Source: Ranitomeya variabilis (Eukaryota > Chordata > Amphibia > Anura > Dendrobatidae). Taken from it: 64,000 nt of DNA. Within the stretch, counting starts at the first letter, position 1, and the number at the start of each line of letters is the position of its first letter. A model generated the notes under the pieces. It ran no database searches and was not told the DNA's origin. It saw only the letters and a list, made by a program, of their open reading frames with translations. The stretch covers positions 294,672,631 through 294,736,630 of the forward strand of contig NC_135235.1 of NCBI RefSeq assembly GCF_051348905.1, written 5' to 3'. Positions 22,167-33,283 of this stretch are shown here, piece by piece. Position numbers and translations under genes: made by a program.

Positions 22167-22948
22167 GAGATTGTTCTCCATTATACTATTTCTACTCTGG
22201 TGAAATTGATGCCATTTCAGTGGTGCTAGGCCTTAATTTTTGGAAATGTCAACACTCCTGATTGGGTGTCCATGTGATGGGTTACCTGTAGGGGAAGAGA
22301 TGTTGATCCCTATTATACTATTTCTACTTTGTTGAAATTGATGCCACTTTGTTGATGTCTGCCACTAATTTTTGCTAATGTGTAGACTCCTGGTTGGTCT
22401 CCTTCGTGCGTGTTGCCTGTAGCAGTAGGCCTCCGAGACCGTCAGGCCTCCAGCTCCTTGGAGTCAAGTTACCCATGTTACTATCCTTAGAGTTTTCTGA
22501 CAATAGTAGTCTTCAAAACTGAAATTTGTGCCATCTGAGTGTGGGGTCAGCATGAAAGCAGGTTGAGTTGTTGCATGTGGTATCAGGGCTCCCAGCAAAG
22601 GGGCCTACACCGATCCCTCACCCCCCTCATCTTACTGTGACGTTCAATTGAAAGCTGTAAACGCTGTCCCAGACCCCTATACCTCATGCCTGGCTGATTG
22701 CTACCGTGCCATGCTACAATTTGTACTGTGGTTGAATTGAGGCCACTTTACTGGTTTCTGTCCCTCATTTGATGTGTTTTGGCAGCTTTGGGGCCTGTTT
22801 GAATGTGTTGTGCATGCATTTTTTCGCCTCCCATTGACTTGAATGGCGTTCAGTTATGTTTGGTGAACATTCAATGATTATATCGGCAAATATTACAAAT
22901 CCGGCGATCGTAATCCAAACCGAACATTGAAATATTTGCTCACCTCTA
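22166..22948 (-). mobile_element. hAT-like remnant with minisatellite (copy B)
   Basis: Same sequence as 6,616-8,068 without the solo LTR. It ends ...GCTCACCTCTA at 22,948. Confidence 0.6.
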
Positions 22949-23167
22949 CAAAGCAGTTAAGTAGAACGATTAGTAATTAATTAAAAAATATAATAGCTCA
23001 AAAAATATATTTTCAATATTTCATTTGATCTCTACAGTTACATCCCAATCATTTAAGTCTTGGCATTTTGGATTTGGACTAAATTACGATCTGTGCACCT
23101 AACAACATATTATATTGCATATGCTGAAATTAAAATGGAAAAATAAAAAATTAACAGAAATAATTCA

Positions 23168-24100
23168 TCAGAATTTTTTCTTCGGTACAAATATATTCTT
23201 GATACTGGACTTTACCTCTTTGTTTCGTAGGCTGTATATAAAAGGGTTTAAGAGAGGAGCAATAACTGTGTACAATAAAGAGACAACGCTGTTTTGTCCA
23301 ATTCTAGATTTTAACCTGGGTCTAAAGTACATAAAAATTGCCGAACCGTAAAATATTGTAACAACTATTAAGTGAGAGGAGCAGGTTGCAAAAGTTTTTT
23401 TCTTGCTGGATGTGGAACGAAGTTTTAGAATTTTTGAAATGATCTCCACATAGGAAATTATTGTTACTGTGAATGAACCAATTACAAGACAGCCGCCAAT
23501 CACAAATATCACAAGTTCATTAACCCAAATGTCCTGGCAGGAGAGATCTAGGACGGGTGGAACATCGCAAAAGAAATGGTCTATCTCAATTGATCCACAG
23601 AACGGTAATGAAAAAGTGAATGTTGTGTGAATTAGAGAATTCACTGCAGCAACGACGTATGATCCCAGTATGTGCTGGATACAGACCACTTCACTCATAA
23701 TCACAGTATACAACATTGGGTGACATATGGCGTTATAGCGGTCATAAGCCATGGCTCCCAGCATACAGCATTCTGTTCCACCCAACAGCAAGAAACAATA
23801 CATCTGTATAGCGCAGCCAGAGAAGGAGATGGCGTTACATTCTGGCCATAGACTGGACAACATCTTTGGGACGGTACACGAAACATATAGTATTTCCAAG
23901 ACAGAAAAGTTAGCAAGAAAAAAATACATTGGAGTGTGGAGGCTCAGACTAAGCTTGTATGCAAGGATTATAGATAGGTTCCCACACACAGTGATGATGT
24001 ATGTACATAAGAAGATCGGAAAAAAGAAGGCTTGATTCCCAATAACTCCAGAAAATCCCAGAAGAATAAATCCTGTTATCATTGTGTGATTATTATTCAT
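23168..24100 (-). CDS. Olfactory receptor, class II type, paralog B
   Basis: An intact 310-residue receptor with the same length and motif positions as paralog A: sequon N4-H-T6, GN at 40-41, LHTPMY at 54-59, MAYDRYNAICHP at 117-128, KKKTFATCSSHL at 233-244, NPFIYSLRN at 285-293. The frame is open upstream to an ATG at 24,202. I chose the ATG at 24,100 because it aligns with both paralogs and lies 13 bases after a 3' splice site (AG at 24,114-24,115), so the extra 34 residues would be intronic. About 30 residues differ from paralog A by eye, several in loop 2 (IE instead of KK at 171-172) and TM5, where odorant contacts often lie. Confidence 0.95.
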   Translation of the reverse strand: MNNNHTMITGFILLGFSGVIGNQAFFFPIFLCTYIITVCGNLSIILAYKLSLSLHTPMYFFLANFSVLEILYVSCTVPKMLSSLWPECNAISFSGCAIQMYCFLLLGGTECCMLGAMAYDRYNAICHPMLYTVIMSEVVCIQHILGSYVVAAVNSLIHTTFTFSLPFCGSIEIDHFFCDVPPVLDLSCQDIWVNELVIFVIGGCLVIGSFTVTIISYVEIISKILKLRSTSSKKKTFATCSSHLIVVTIFYGSAIFMYFRPRLKSRIGQNSVVSLLYTVIAPLLNPFIYSLRNKEVKSSIKNIFVPKKKF

Positions 24101-24105
24101 TTCAT
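24097..24105 (-). promoter_or_regulatory. Minimal upstream ORF (ATG AAA TGA) before paralog B
   Basis: Identical nine bases and overlap to those before paralog A, 8 bases inside the coding exon from the 3' splice site. Confidence 0.6.
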
Positions 24106-25046
24106 CTCGTTTTCTAGAACATAAACAAAAATAATGAAATCGCAAATATTTAACTAATCTACTATGTTTTTTTAAACAAATAATTGAATATAATATGACC
24201 AATCAAGGTGGTAAAACTTTTCCGGTACATAACCTTTAGACTGTTTGATGAGTATTGCTCCTGTAGATTGTGTATCTCAACAAATTGCTGGGATTGCTTG
24301 GGGGAGAGAGAAAAACAACTGAGTGGGCCTCTAATCAGAAACCCTGATTACAACTTTGGCGACACAGTGATATTGCCACCGTACTGTGACATATAGTGGT
24401 GGATACCAGTCTTGCAGAACATACAAGTGATCAAACTACAGTTACAGATGGTGACTTACAGCTGACGTGCTTTCTGACGTAGTCATTCATTTTTCACATC
24501 TTCCATCTGGCCCAGACCAACATGGCAACTTCTTCAGCCTTGGCTTGCGGGCAGAAATTTGATCAAAGACATATTTTACTTCTTATACTTCCTGCACCTT
24601 CCCATCTGTTTCCGACCTGCACAAACTACTCTCCTGCTGCCACCACAATACTGAGTTGCTGCTGCCATTTGTTTCCATATTACTGCATCTGTTGTTTGGC
24701 ACAATAACAGCGCTGTTCTTACTGCCCCACATAATAATGTCCACCACTGTGCCCCTTACATAGTAATAATGCCTCCTTTGTGACCTCTAGATGGTAAAAT
24801 TGCCCCTATAATATATTAATGCACTGTGCAAATGCCCTAGAAAACAGTATCCACATTTTGCCCCTTTGGCGGATACAATACTTTGAGTGCCCTTATAGCA
24901 AAAAAGTGTCTTAAGTGTCCACTTAACATTTAATAATGTTCACTGAGTCCCCCCATGTACAGCTCCTCTATACACAGTATGGTGGTACCACAGCTCCACT
25001 ATGCACAGTATGATGTCCTCACTACTCCCACAAAACACAGTATAAT

Positions 25047-25649
25047 TGTCATGTCGGACGCTGTTCAGACCAGGTCGTCCAACAGACAGCGGTAATTCCG
25101 CTTTTGACCACTATTTGCTCATTGGCGTCTGCTAGATTTTATCTAGCTGTTCCGGGGTTAATTTACCTAATCCTTGGATTGGAAGCTGGGCCATGCCCAC
25201 TGCCTTTAAATAGTTCTCCTGATCTTTGGGCGTCGCCGATTATAGCTTCTGTCTTGTGCGTTGTTATCTCGGTCTGGTGAGGAGAGCTAGTGGTTGGAGA
25301 TTCGTTGCTGGTGGTGTATTTTCCTTTGTCTTATTTACTCCTTCCTATATTTGTATTTATTTTGCCCTGCACATTTATAGTGTATTCCTGAGTGACTGCG
25401 GCGTGGTGTATATTTTCCTTTATCCTTGTCTGTGCTAACTGTGGGTATTGGGGAATAACATCTTCACTGGGTGGTGGGCGGAGGTTTCAGCCTAGGGCTG
25501 AGCTCAGGAGACAGGGTGAGGTTCGAGGCCTGGACATGCACACCTTCAGTGTAAATTCCAGGTAGAGGGTCAGTCAGGATTTCCCTAGTCTGAGGGAAAC
25601 TGCAGAGGCCCGGGTTATTAGCTCTCGCTCACCTAGTCTCTCCCTGACA
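25047..25649. mobile_element. Solo LTR, 603 bp, target duplication ATAAT
   Basis: Termini are TGTCATGTCGGACG and ...CTCTCCCTGACA. ATAAT lies on both sides (25,042-25,046 and 25,650-25,654). Unit 1 keeps the empty site ATAAT at 11,837-11,841. It differs from the other solo LTRs here, so a second LTR family was active after the duplication. Confidence 0.9.
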
Positions 25650-26111
25650 ATAATGACCCCACAGAAGCCCTCACACTATTTAATGGCCTCCACAGTAGTC
25701 CCTACACTATGTCTCAAACTGTGCAATGACTCCTGCATTATCTCCCATACTGTATAATGCTCCCCACAGTAAGCCTCAAACTGTATCATGACCCTCACCA
25801 CATTAGCCCCCAAACTGTATAATAGTCCCCACACATTATAAGGGTCCCTACAGTAGCCCCTATAGTGTATGAAGTCCCTAATTGTCCATAAAATGTACGT
25901 GGGCCTTAGTTATCCCTATAAGGTCACCAGTAGTCTCTATAATATACAAGGGCCCCATTAGTCCCTATAATGTATAAGAGGTTCCCATCACTGTTTCAGG
26001 GTCCCCCATTGTTTATGATGCCCCCACATGTTTTAATTAAAATAAAAAACATCATATACTCACCTAATCCAGGATCCACTATGATGCCACTATGGCTTGC
26101 TCCTATACATG

Positions 26112-26159
26112 GTCCCCTGATGAGCACCTATACTAGGAAAGGGCGAAACGCGTAGGGAC
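26112..26159 (+). ncRNA. Small hammerhead ribozyme, best preserved core in the window
   Basis: GTCCC (26,112-26,116) pairs perfectly with GGGAC (26,155-26,159) as stem I. CTGATGA is at 26,117-26,123, a stem II region at 26,124-26,144, GAAA at 26,145-26,148, self-complementary CGCG at 26,149-26,152 as a minimal stem III, and UA at 26,153-26,154 as the UH cleavage step. All core positions are canonical. Stem II pairs only partly. The published small variants tied to Penelope-like elements cleave as dimers through this kind of short stem III. Confidence 0.7.
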
Positions 26160-28018
26160 GGAGACATTGGACAAATTACGTCATACTATTCAGATAAGTA
26201 ACCTATTACGGTTCTAGTAGCATGCTCTGGTTTTCTATGGCAGTTATATGTACAATATGACGATTTGTTGTGCTGCGGCCATGACAGACTAGTGAAACTG
26301 TATTTTTGGGAAGTTTTTGCTTAACTTGCTATAAATATATGACTTGGTCGTGGTGATTTAACTATGCAGCCAATTATGGCAGTAGAATATAAATAGTTCA
26401 TGAGCACAAGAGCACTTTATATCTTCTTCTCAATAAGCTGAATTTTGGAGTCCTATTTTGCTCCCTCTCTTTGTCCCTCACAAATTAGGGTACTATTTTT
26501 ACATCCTGATGTTTTAAAGGGTGAGCTCAGAAAACAGTCCAGGATTTAAAGCGGACCTAAGTGCAATAGGTTTTTCAGTGCAATACTAGATCTTGTGCAA
26601 ATCTACCAAAACATTTTTTTCTAGTTTGAACAAGGCATGTGGTTGTGTGTATGGTGTTGGGGTCTGGGCGTGGGTAGTTGTTAGGGCCTGAGTAGGGCCA
26701 GAAGGGACAGTCGACGCAGAGTGGGGGCGTCATGTCGAATTTAGGGTGCCAACCTCCACTGCCAGGAAGGTACAGTCCAATAGGAAGTAATTAGGGATAA
26801 AGTTAGGACTGCTTTTCCCTATTAAGACTTCCTGTCTTATTTATTGCTGTACTAATACCCCACTTTGATCTTAGGTTTTGGTGTTGGTTGCTATTATTGG
26901 AATCAGATCAAAATCAGCAATGCAAGCTGATTTTAGGCACCTTCTGCCTCCGGTAGCTACACTACTTGGTCCACCCAAAATCACCGAGACATGTCCGATT
27001 TTGAGTCAAGGGTCAGATCAAAATCAGTAATGCAAGTTATTGGGTCTGAAAAAATATCAGATGGCACGCAGATGACATCCGAGTGCGGTAAAATTTTCAG
27101 ATTGTCAGAAAGAAGATGGTGGAGAATTCTTTTTTTATTTTTTTTTATTCATCCATGTGCAAAAAAAATGACACTCGGACCACACTCTGATCAAAGTAAT
27201 TTTTATCATCCGTGGAAAAATCGGACGTCTAAATAGCCCCTTAGAACAAGTCACTGCGGTTCTTTAGATGGTCCATTAATCTATGACTGGAGAGATCTGA
27301 CCCCAAGGATCCTCAGTGATTATCAGAACAAAGCTTGTGTATGCCCCATACAGCCACATGCGTACCTGCAGTACAATCTTTATTCTGCTGATTTTAAGAG
27401 AAGGGAAAACTTAGACTTTCATTGTCTCATACTAATGAAATATTCTAATAGTCAAAATTTTTTTTTCCCCAAAACACAGTTACATATTTAAAAAGTCACT
27501 TACTGTGTATAAGTATTATCCATATTTTTTTTCCAGGATGCAGAGAGATTCTACTGTAATTAATTCCAAGACTTAATGTACAGAGATTTGTCCAGAAAAA
27601 GATCTTTGTTCTGTCCTATTGTTCTCTTCACAATTTGTATCTGCTCCTTGTTCCATTATTTGTGTGAACTGTTGAAACCATTAAAAATGCATCTTAAATG
27701 GTAAATGAACCATTGCTTTATTATATAAAAAGCTGTGAATCATTTGGGAGTCATCCCTTGAGAAATGGAGTCCTGCTTGTGCAAGATACATTTTTAGTTT
27801 GTGAAGTCATTTAAATCTTTCAAAACTTTTTAAAACAATGATAGAAAATGTAAAAAGTTGTTTTTCAGGATTAAGAATTTATTTTTAGTTAATATTTTAG
27901 AGGCTAAAGACTTGAGTGAGAATGAGCAAGCTGGTCAGTAGAAGGAGGCTAGAGAGCTTGTGAGACAGAGTGCTGCTTAATTTATTGGCATGCCTGTTGA
28001 ACAGTTCAGTAAGAGTTA

Positions 28019-28714
28019 AGGCCCCGTCTCACATAGCGAGATCGCTAGCGAGATCGCTGCTGAGTCACAAGTTTTGTGACGCAACAGCGACCTCAGTAGC
28101 GATCTCGCTATGTGTGACACGTACCAGCGACCAGGCCCCTGCTGCGAGATCGCTGGTCGTGTCAGAATGGCCTGGACCTTTTTTTGGTCGTTGAGGCCCC
28201 GCTGACATCGCTGAATCGGTGTGTGTGACACCGATCCAGCGATGTCTTCACTGGTAACCAGGGTAAACATCGGGTTACTAAGCGCAGGGCCGCGCTTAGT
28301 AACCCGATGTTTACCCTGGTTACCAGCGTAAATGTAAAAAAAAACAAACAGTACATACTCACCATCTGATGTCCGTCAGGTCCCTTGGCGTCTGCTTCCT
28401 GCTCTGACTGAGCCGCCGTAAAGTGAGAGCACAGCAGTGACGTCACCGCTGCGCTCTGCTCTCACTGTACTGTAAGCGCGGCCCTGCACTTAGTAACCCG
28501 ATGTTTACCCTGGTTACCCGGGTGCTGCAGGGGGACTTCGGCATCGTTGAAGACAGTTTCAACGATGCCGAAGTCGTTCCCCTGATCGTTGGTCGCTGGA
28601 GAGAGCTGTCTGTGTGACAGCTCCCCAGCGACCACACAGCGACCACACAGCGACGCTGCAGCGATCATCATCGTTGTCTGTATCGCTGCAGCGTCGCTGT
28701 GTGAGACGGGGCCT
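28019..28714. mobile_element. Harbinger-like TIR element, 696 bp, TTA duplication
   Basis: Inverted ends are AGGCCCCGTCTCACA and ...TGTGAGACGGGGCCT, with TTA at 28,016-28,018 and 28,715-28,717. Unit 1 has a single uninterrupted 'agagttactgagg' at the site (about 13,484-13,496). Long internal inverted blocks (gtaaacatcgggttactaag and its complement) lie at about 28,262-28,322. A relative lies at 37,052-37,794. Confidence 0.85.
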
Positions 28715-29319
28715 TTACTGAGGCCAGTGCTGGACCTAACAGTGAGCACAGTACTTGAAGTTTTTAGATATATTGGCTGCCGATCGACTTAGTGATAGAG
28801 TTAAATAATTACATAGTTAATCTGGTTGATAAGACTTCTGTACATCAAGTTCAACCAATGACAATGAAGTACACCAGTAGAGAGAAGTGGCTCTAAACAC
28901 CAATGAGTGGTTTCCTGATGACTACACAGTTGGGCTTTGATCTTTGTCAATTGACTGCTGTTCCTGTTGTAATGTAGCCCCCAAGCTCAGTGCCACAACA
29001 TTATTGTGTAAAAAACAAGCTCAGTGTAACAGTAATGTTATTTGCCTCTGTATTGATGTGCAATCCCCAAGATTCTTACCATGGATGAGTAACCATCAAG
29101 ATGTGTGACTCTATCCAATGTGTAACTGTCAAGTTTGTGCTCTTATTGAGAGTCTGTAACCATAATAACATCACACTTTCTCCTGTTCCAGAAATCCACT
29201 TCCTCAGAGTAACCCTAGCCTTTGTCCTGTCCTTCAAACCTCAAATCCAATCTCCTACCACCTTATGCTGCTTCCAACTCAAAAATATTTCCAGAACTCT
29301 GCACCTAATAAATTGTTAG

Positions 29320-30365
29320 TGCATGCCCTCATCAGCTAATGCCTCAGCTACTCCTTTGTGGCCTCCTTGCTAACAGTCTCGCACTTCTCCAGTCCATCTT
29401 TAACTCTGCTGCCCGTCTAATTCACGTCTCTTCTCGCAACTCCTCGATTTCTCCTCTCTGCTGATTCCTTCATTGGCTCCCAATTCCCCAACGTATCCAG
29501 TTCAAACTACTAGTTAAAAAAGGAAGAGAAAATTTCCATCATACTCACATTTTAGGAAACCTCTGTGTTTATTTTCCAAAGTGCCGTTCCAATGCTGCTG
29601 ACCGCCCAAATAATCCAATGTAAAAAAAAGGTAGACAGGCACATCCAATAATAAAAAATGTTCAAGCTATATTTCAAAAACATATTTTGACATATATATT
29701 CATGACATGCTCTATGACTAAGGGCGCAGTAGGCACCAGAAACACATCAGAGCGATTCCTCTACCACATCATCCTTGTATGGAATTTTAAAAATATGTAT
29801 TTGGAATAAAGTTTGAAGATTTTTTATTATTGAATGTGCCTGTTAAACTACTAGTATTGACCCATAATAATGTTGATAATCTGTCTTCTCTGTATATCTC
29901 TGAACTTTTCTCCCGATATCTTCCAACAGGCAATCTTCAGTCCTCCCAAGACCTCCGTCTCTCCTCCACACTCACACATTCCTCTTGCAATTGCCTCCAA
30001 GGCTTCTCCTCAGTATTCCCCATCCTCTGGAGTTCTGTGCTCCAACACATCCGATTATCCACCACATTCGGATCTTCAAGACGGAATTTGAAAACGCATC
30101 TCATTACGAGAGTTTACAGCCTGTAATGAAGCCTTGCAATCTCACCCCCACCGTAACTGCTGCAAACCCCGCAACCTACTGCCTCCTTCCCCATTTTCCT
30201 GTAGACGGTAAGCCTGCAATGTCAGGATCCTCTACCCTCTGTATCAGACTGTCATTGTTAGCTTGTTAATTGTAATTTTTATGTGTATTTTGGTTGTTAA
30301 ACCCTTCTCATGTACAGCACCATGAAATCAATGGTGCTATGAAAATAAATAATAACAATAATAGC
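29320..30365 (+). mobile_element. LINE 3' fragment (L2/CR1-like), copy B
   Basis: Paralog of 14,620-15,632. Reverse transcriptase C-terminal sequence is clearer here: SSQDLRLSSTLTHSSCNCLQ, then LWSSVLQHIRLSTTFGSS and NLKTHLITRVYSL, at about 29,940-30,125. It ends in AATAATAACAATAATA-type repeats. Confidence 0.75.
29515..29844. mobile_element. Short Penelope-like insert in the LINE, copy B
   Basis: Same insert as 14,798-15,145, with the AAACTACTAGT duplication at 29,504-29,514 and 29,845-29,855. The decayed hammerhead-like segment is near 29,730-29,755. Confidence 0.6.
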
Positions 30366-30449
30366 ACTTCTTTACAGTACCTCAAGTTCAGTAAACCTAT
30401 TTCAGCTAAGTTCTGCAGTGTCTGAGTCGCTGTCACTGCACCATTCTGT

Positions 30450-31140
30450 AATCATTTCATATCAGCATGGTAGCCGTGTGCTCAGGAGATACATCCAGGT
30501 GCATTAGAACAGCTTGCTTCCTGGGCCAAGACTAAGACACAACTCAGCAGGCGTAAGATATGCCCTCTTGTTGTGACATCACTAAGTGGGCTGAGGTATG
30601 ACATGCACTCCTCTTTTCTCAGAAAATGAAAACCATCCTTTACACATATGTCGCTGTATGAACCTCGTGTAAGTAAGACACTATGCTCATGGTGTTCCCC
30701 ACATCAGGGGCATTCTTTTAAGTGTAAATACGGAGCAATTACCTGAACCGCTTACTGAGAAATCTGCACTTTGCACTTGTTGCGTTTAGCTGCTCGCGCT
30801 TTCAGTGGGTGATAGGTCTACCGATGGACATCAGGAATATATAATTCTTATCTTTCTAGCCCAAATCGGTGCCGCAATATATAACTTTAATAGAACAAAG
30901 AAACTCCGGGCTTTCACACCAGTAGTAGATGGGAGGGGGAATGAGTAGTTTTCACGAAGCCTGGTATTGGCAGGGTAGAACCATAGAACTGCAGTGACTC
31001 TGGTGAGGGTTTTGAATTACAAACATACCAGCAGGCAGAAGAGAAGAGAGGGGGGTTGGAATAGCCCACAGCGTGTGTTGGCTCAGCTTTAAGGGACTTA
31101 GCAGAGCTCAGTGTGCATGATAATACACAATCAAATACCT
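30450..31140. other. Unassigned DNA
   Basis: Homology to unit 1 stops at about 30,450. No gene or repeat is recognised before the gypsy fossil resumes at about 31,143. Confidence 0.4.
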
Positions 31141-32335
31141 CATGTTCCTGACAACCTTCTTAGTCCCTTTCAAAGGTATTCAATCCAGGAGATCTGCACA
31201 CATCCATACACACAGGCACGTGTGAGACAAACAGATCTCAATTTACAAAGTGAACCACACCCAGGGGTGGAGGTATGTGAGCAGCAGTCTCTCCCAACTC
31301 ATCAACTACTCACAATAAATCTGTCATGGCCAATTAACACCTATGTACTAAAGCATTAGTTTAAGCTTATCTCCCAACCACTAGGTGTCCAACAGGCACC
31401 TTACATACCTCCCCCTCTGTCTAAAGCTGTGGGCTTGGCACCTTATATCACTAGAGCTGAGATTCTCGGGAGGGCATCGGCATTACCATGTAACACTGGG
31501 CTCTATGTTTTACATGAAAGCAAAAATCCTGCAGGGCTAAAAACCAGCTGATAACAGGAGCATTTTCCCCCTTTCTTTCCAGATCCACTTGGTGGGGCAT
31601 GGTCTGACATTAAATTAAATTGTAACCCTAAGGCCATGTGCACACGTTCAGTATTTTTCGTGTTTTTTTCACGTTTTTTTGCTATAAAAACGTGATAAAA
31701 ACGCGAAAAAAACGCTAACATATGCCTCCTATTATTTACAGTGTATTCCGCATTTCTTGTGCAAATGTTGCATTTTTTTCCGCGAAAAAATCGCATCGCG
31801 GAAAAAAAAGCAACGTGTTCATTAAAAATGCGGAATTGCGGGGATTCCGCACAACTAGGAGTGCATTGATCTGCTTACTTCCCACATGGGCTGTGCACAC
31901 CATGCGGGAAGTAAGCAGATTATGTGCGGTTGGTACCCAGAGTGGAGGAGAGGAGACTCTCCTCCACGGACTGGGCACCATATAATTGGTAAAAAAAAAA
32001 GAATTAAAATAAAAAAATAGTGATATACTCACCCTCTGATGGCCCCCGAAGTGTTCCCGCCTCTCCGGTGCATGCTCTCTCTTCCATTCCTATAGATGGT
32101 GTGGTTCAGGACCTGCGATGACGTCACTGTCTTGTGATTGATCGCGTGACCGCTCATGTGACCGCTCACAACCAATCACAAGCCGCGACGTCATCGAAGG
32201 TCCTGAACCACACCAGCATCTATAGGAACGGACGCCGCTGAAGAGATTGGCTGTCTGCAGAGGGTGAGTATAACCATTTTTTAATTTTTTTTATTATTTT
32301 TAAACATTCTATCTTTTACTATAGATGCTGCATAA

Positions 32336-33283
32336 TAATAAAACAATCCCAAAATGAGAGAATTAATTATAAAGTTCTTCCACATACTCACAACCGCAAT
32401 GGGGGAGTATATCCGGAAGACAAATTTACTGAGTTTTAGGACACTCCCAAGACCAATATATCACAACAGAAAAGAACGGAGTTCATGTCCAAAAATACAA
32501 AAAACTTTATTAAATGACAAAAGATACTAATAAATAACAACCACATATATAAAAATACACTACAATGTAAGTCAAGATAGTTGGAGATGGAGGTAGCACA
32601 GATAAAAACAGTGCGGCACTCAGGCTGATGCCATGTACATGCAAAAATATATAAACATCACCTGCATAGTGCAGAGTAGAAGTGCAGGTATTAGCCCAGG
32701 GGGTATGAGTACCACTATGTAACATAATATAACAAGAGCCCTGTACACTGGCTCAAATCACACCGAAAAGGAAGCATGAATCCCCACCCTGGGTTCTTAC
32801 CCACACTCTGGCATCAGGACCGGACCGCACCGTCGCCCCAACGCGCGTTTCGCGTCGGCTTCTTCGGGGACCGGACCGCCCCCCGAAGAAGCCGACGCGA
32901 AACGCGCGTTGGGGCGACGGTGCGGTCCGGTCCTGATGCCAGAGTGTGGGTAAGAACCCAGGGTGGGGATTCATGCTTCCTTTTCGGTGTGATTTGAGCC
33001 AGTGTACAGGGCTCTTGTTATATTATGTTACATAGTGGTACTCATACCCCCTGGGCTAATACCTGCACTTCTACTCTGCACTATGCAGGTGATGTTTATA
33101 TATTTTTGCATGTACATGGCATCAGCCTGAGTGCCGCACTGTTTTTATCTGTGCTACCTCCATCTCCAACTATCTTGACTTACATTGTAGTGTATTTTTA
33201 TATATGTGGTTGTTATTTATTAGTATCTTTTGTCATTTAATAAAGTTTTTTGTATTTTTGGACATGAACTCCGTTCTTTTCTG
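32336..33283. mobile_element. Penelope-like element: tail plus 819-bp near-perfect palindrome, 14-bp target duplication
   Basis: TAGATGCTGCATAA occurs at 32,322-32,335 and 33,284-33,297. A unique tail (32,336-32,465) is followed by two arms of about 404 bp (32,466-32,869 and 32,881-33,284) around an 11-base spacer near 32,875. The arms translate to the same 71-residue frames on both strands, so they have hardly diverged. Each carries a hammerhead-related GAAACGCGCG block. The plan mirrors 10,462-10,989 in opposite orientation. Confidence 0.65.
32825..32925. ncRNA. Pair of degenerate hammerhead-like motifs at the palindrome centre
   Basis: Both strands read CCCCGAAGAAGCCGACGC then GAAACGCGCG and GTTGGGG, so CCCC/GGGG could form stem I. 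The CTGATGA core is replaced by CCGAAGA, so self-cleavage is not expected. Confidence 0.4.

Larger units (their letters stand above)
6616..22170. repeat. Tandem segmental duplication, unit 1
   Basis: Sequence from the minisatellite through receptor gene A, the degenerate minisatellite, the LINE tail and the gypsy fossil is repeated in the same order and orientation at 22,166-34,130. Matching landmarks are offset by about 14.5-14.9 kb (7,606/22,478; 8,289/23,168; 12,719/27,241). The unit carries private insertions at 6,929-7,600, 9,296-10,255, 13,643-14,133 and 15,833-20,749. Confidence 0.85.

Noticed and set aside
24101-24202. 34-residue N-terminal extension of receptor paralog B
   Set aside because: It crosses a 3' splice site and is not open in the other paralogs.
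32510-33240. Identical 71- and 73-codon frames on opposite strands
   Set aside because: Produced by the palindrome; no evidence of coding.
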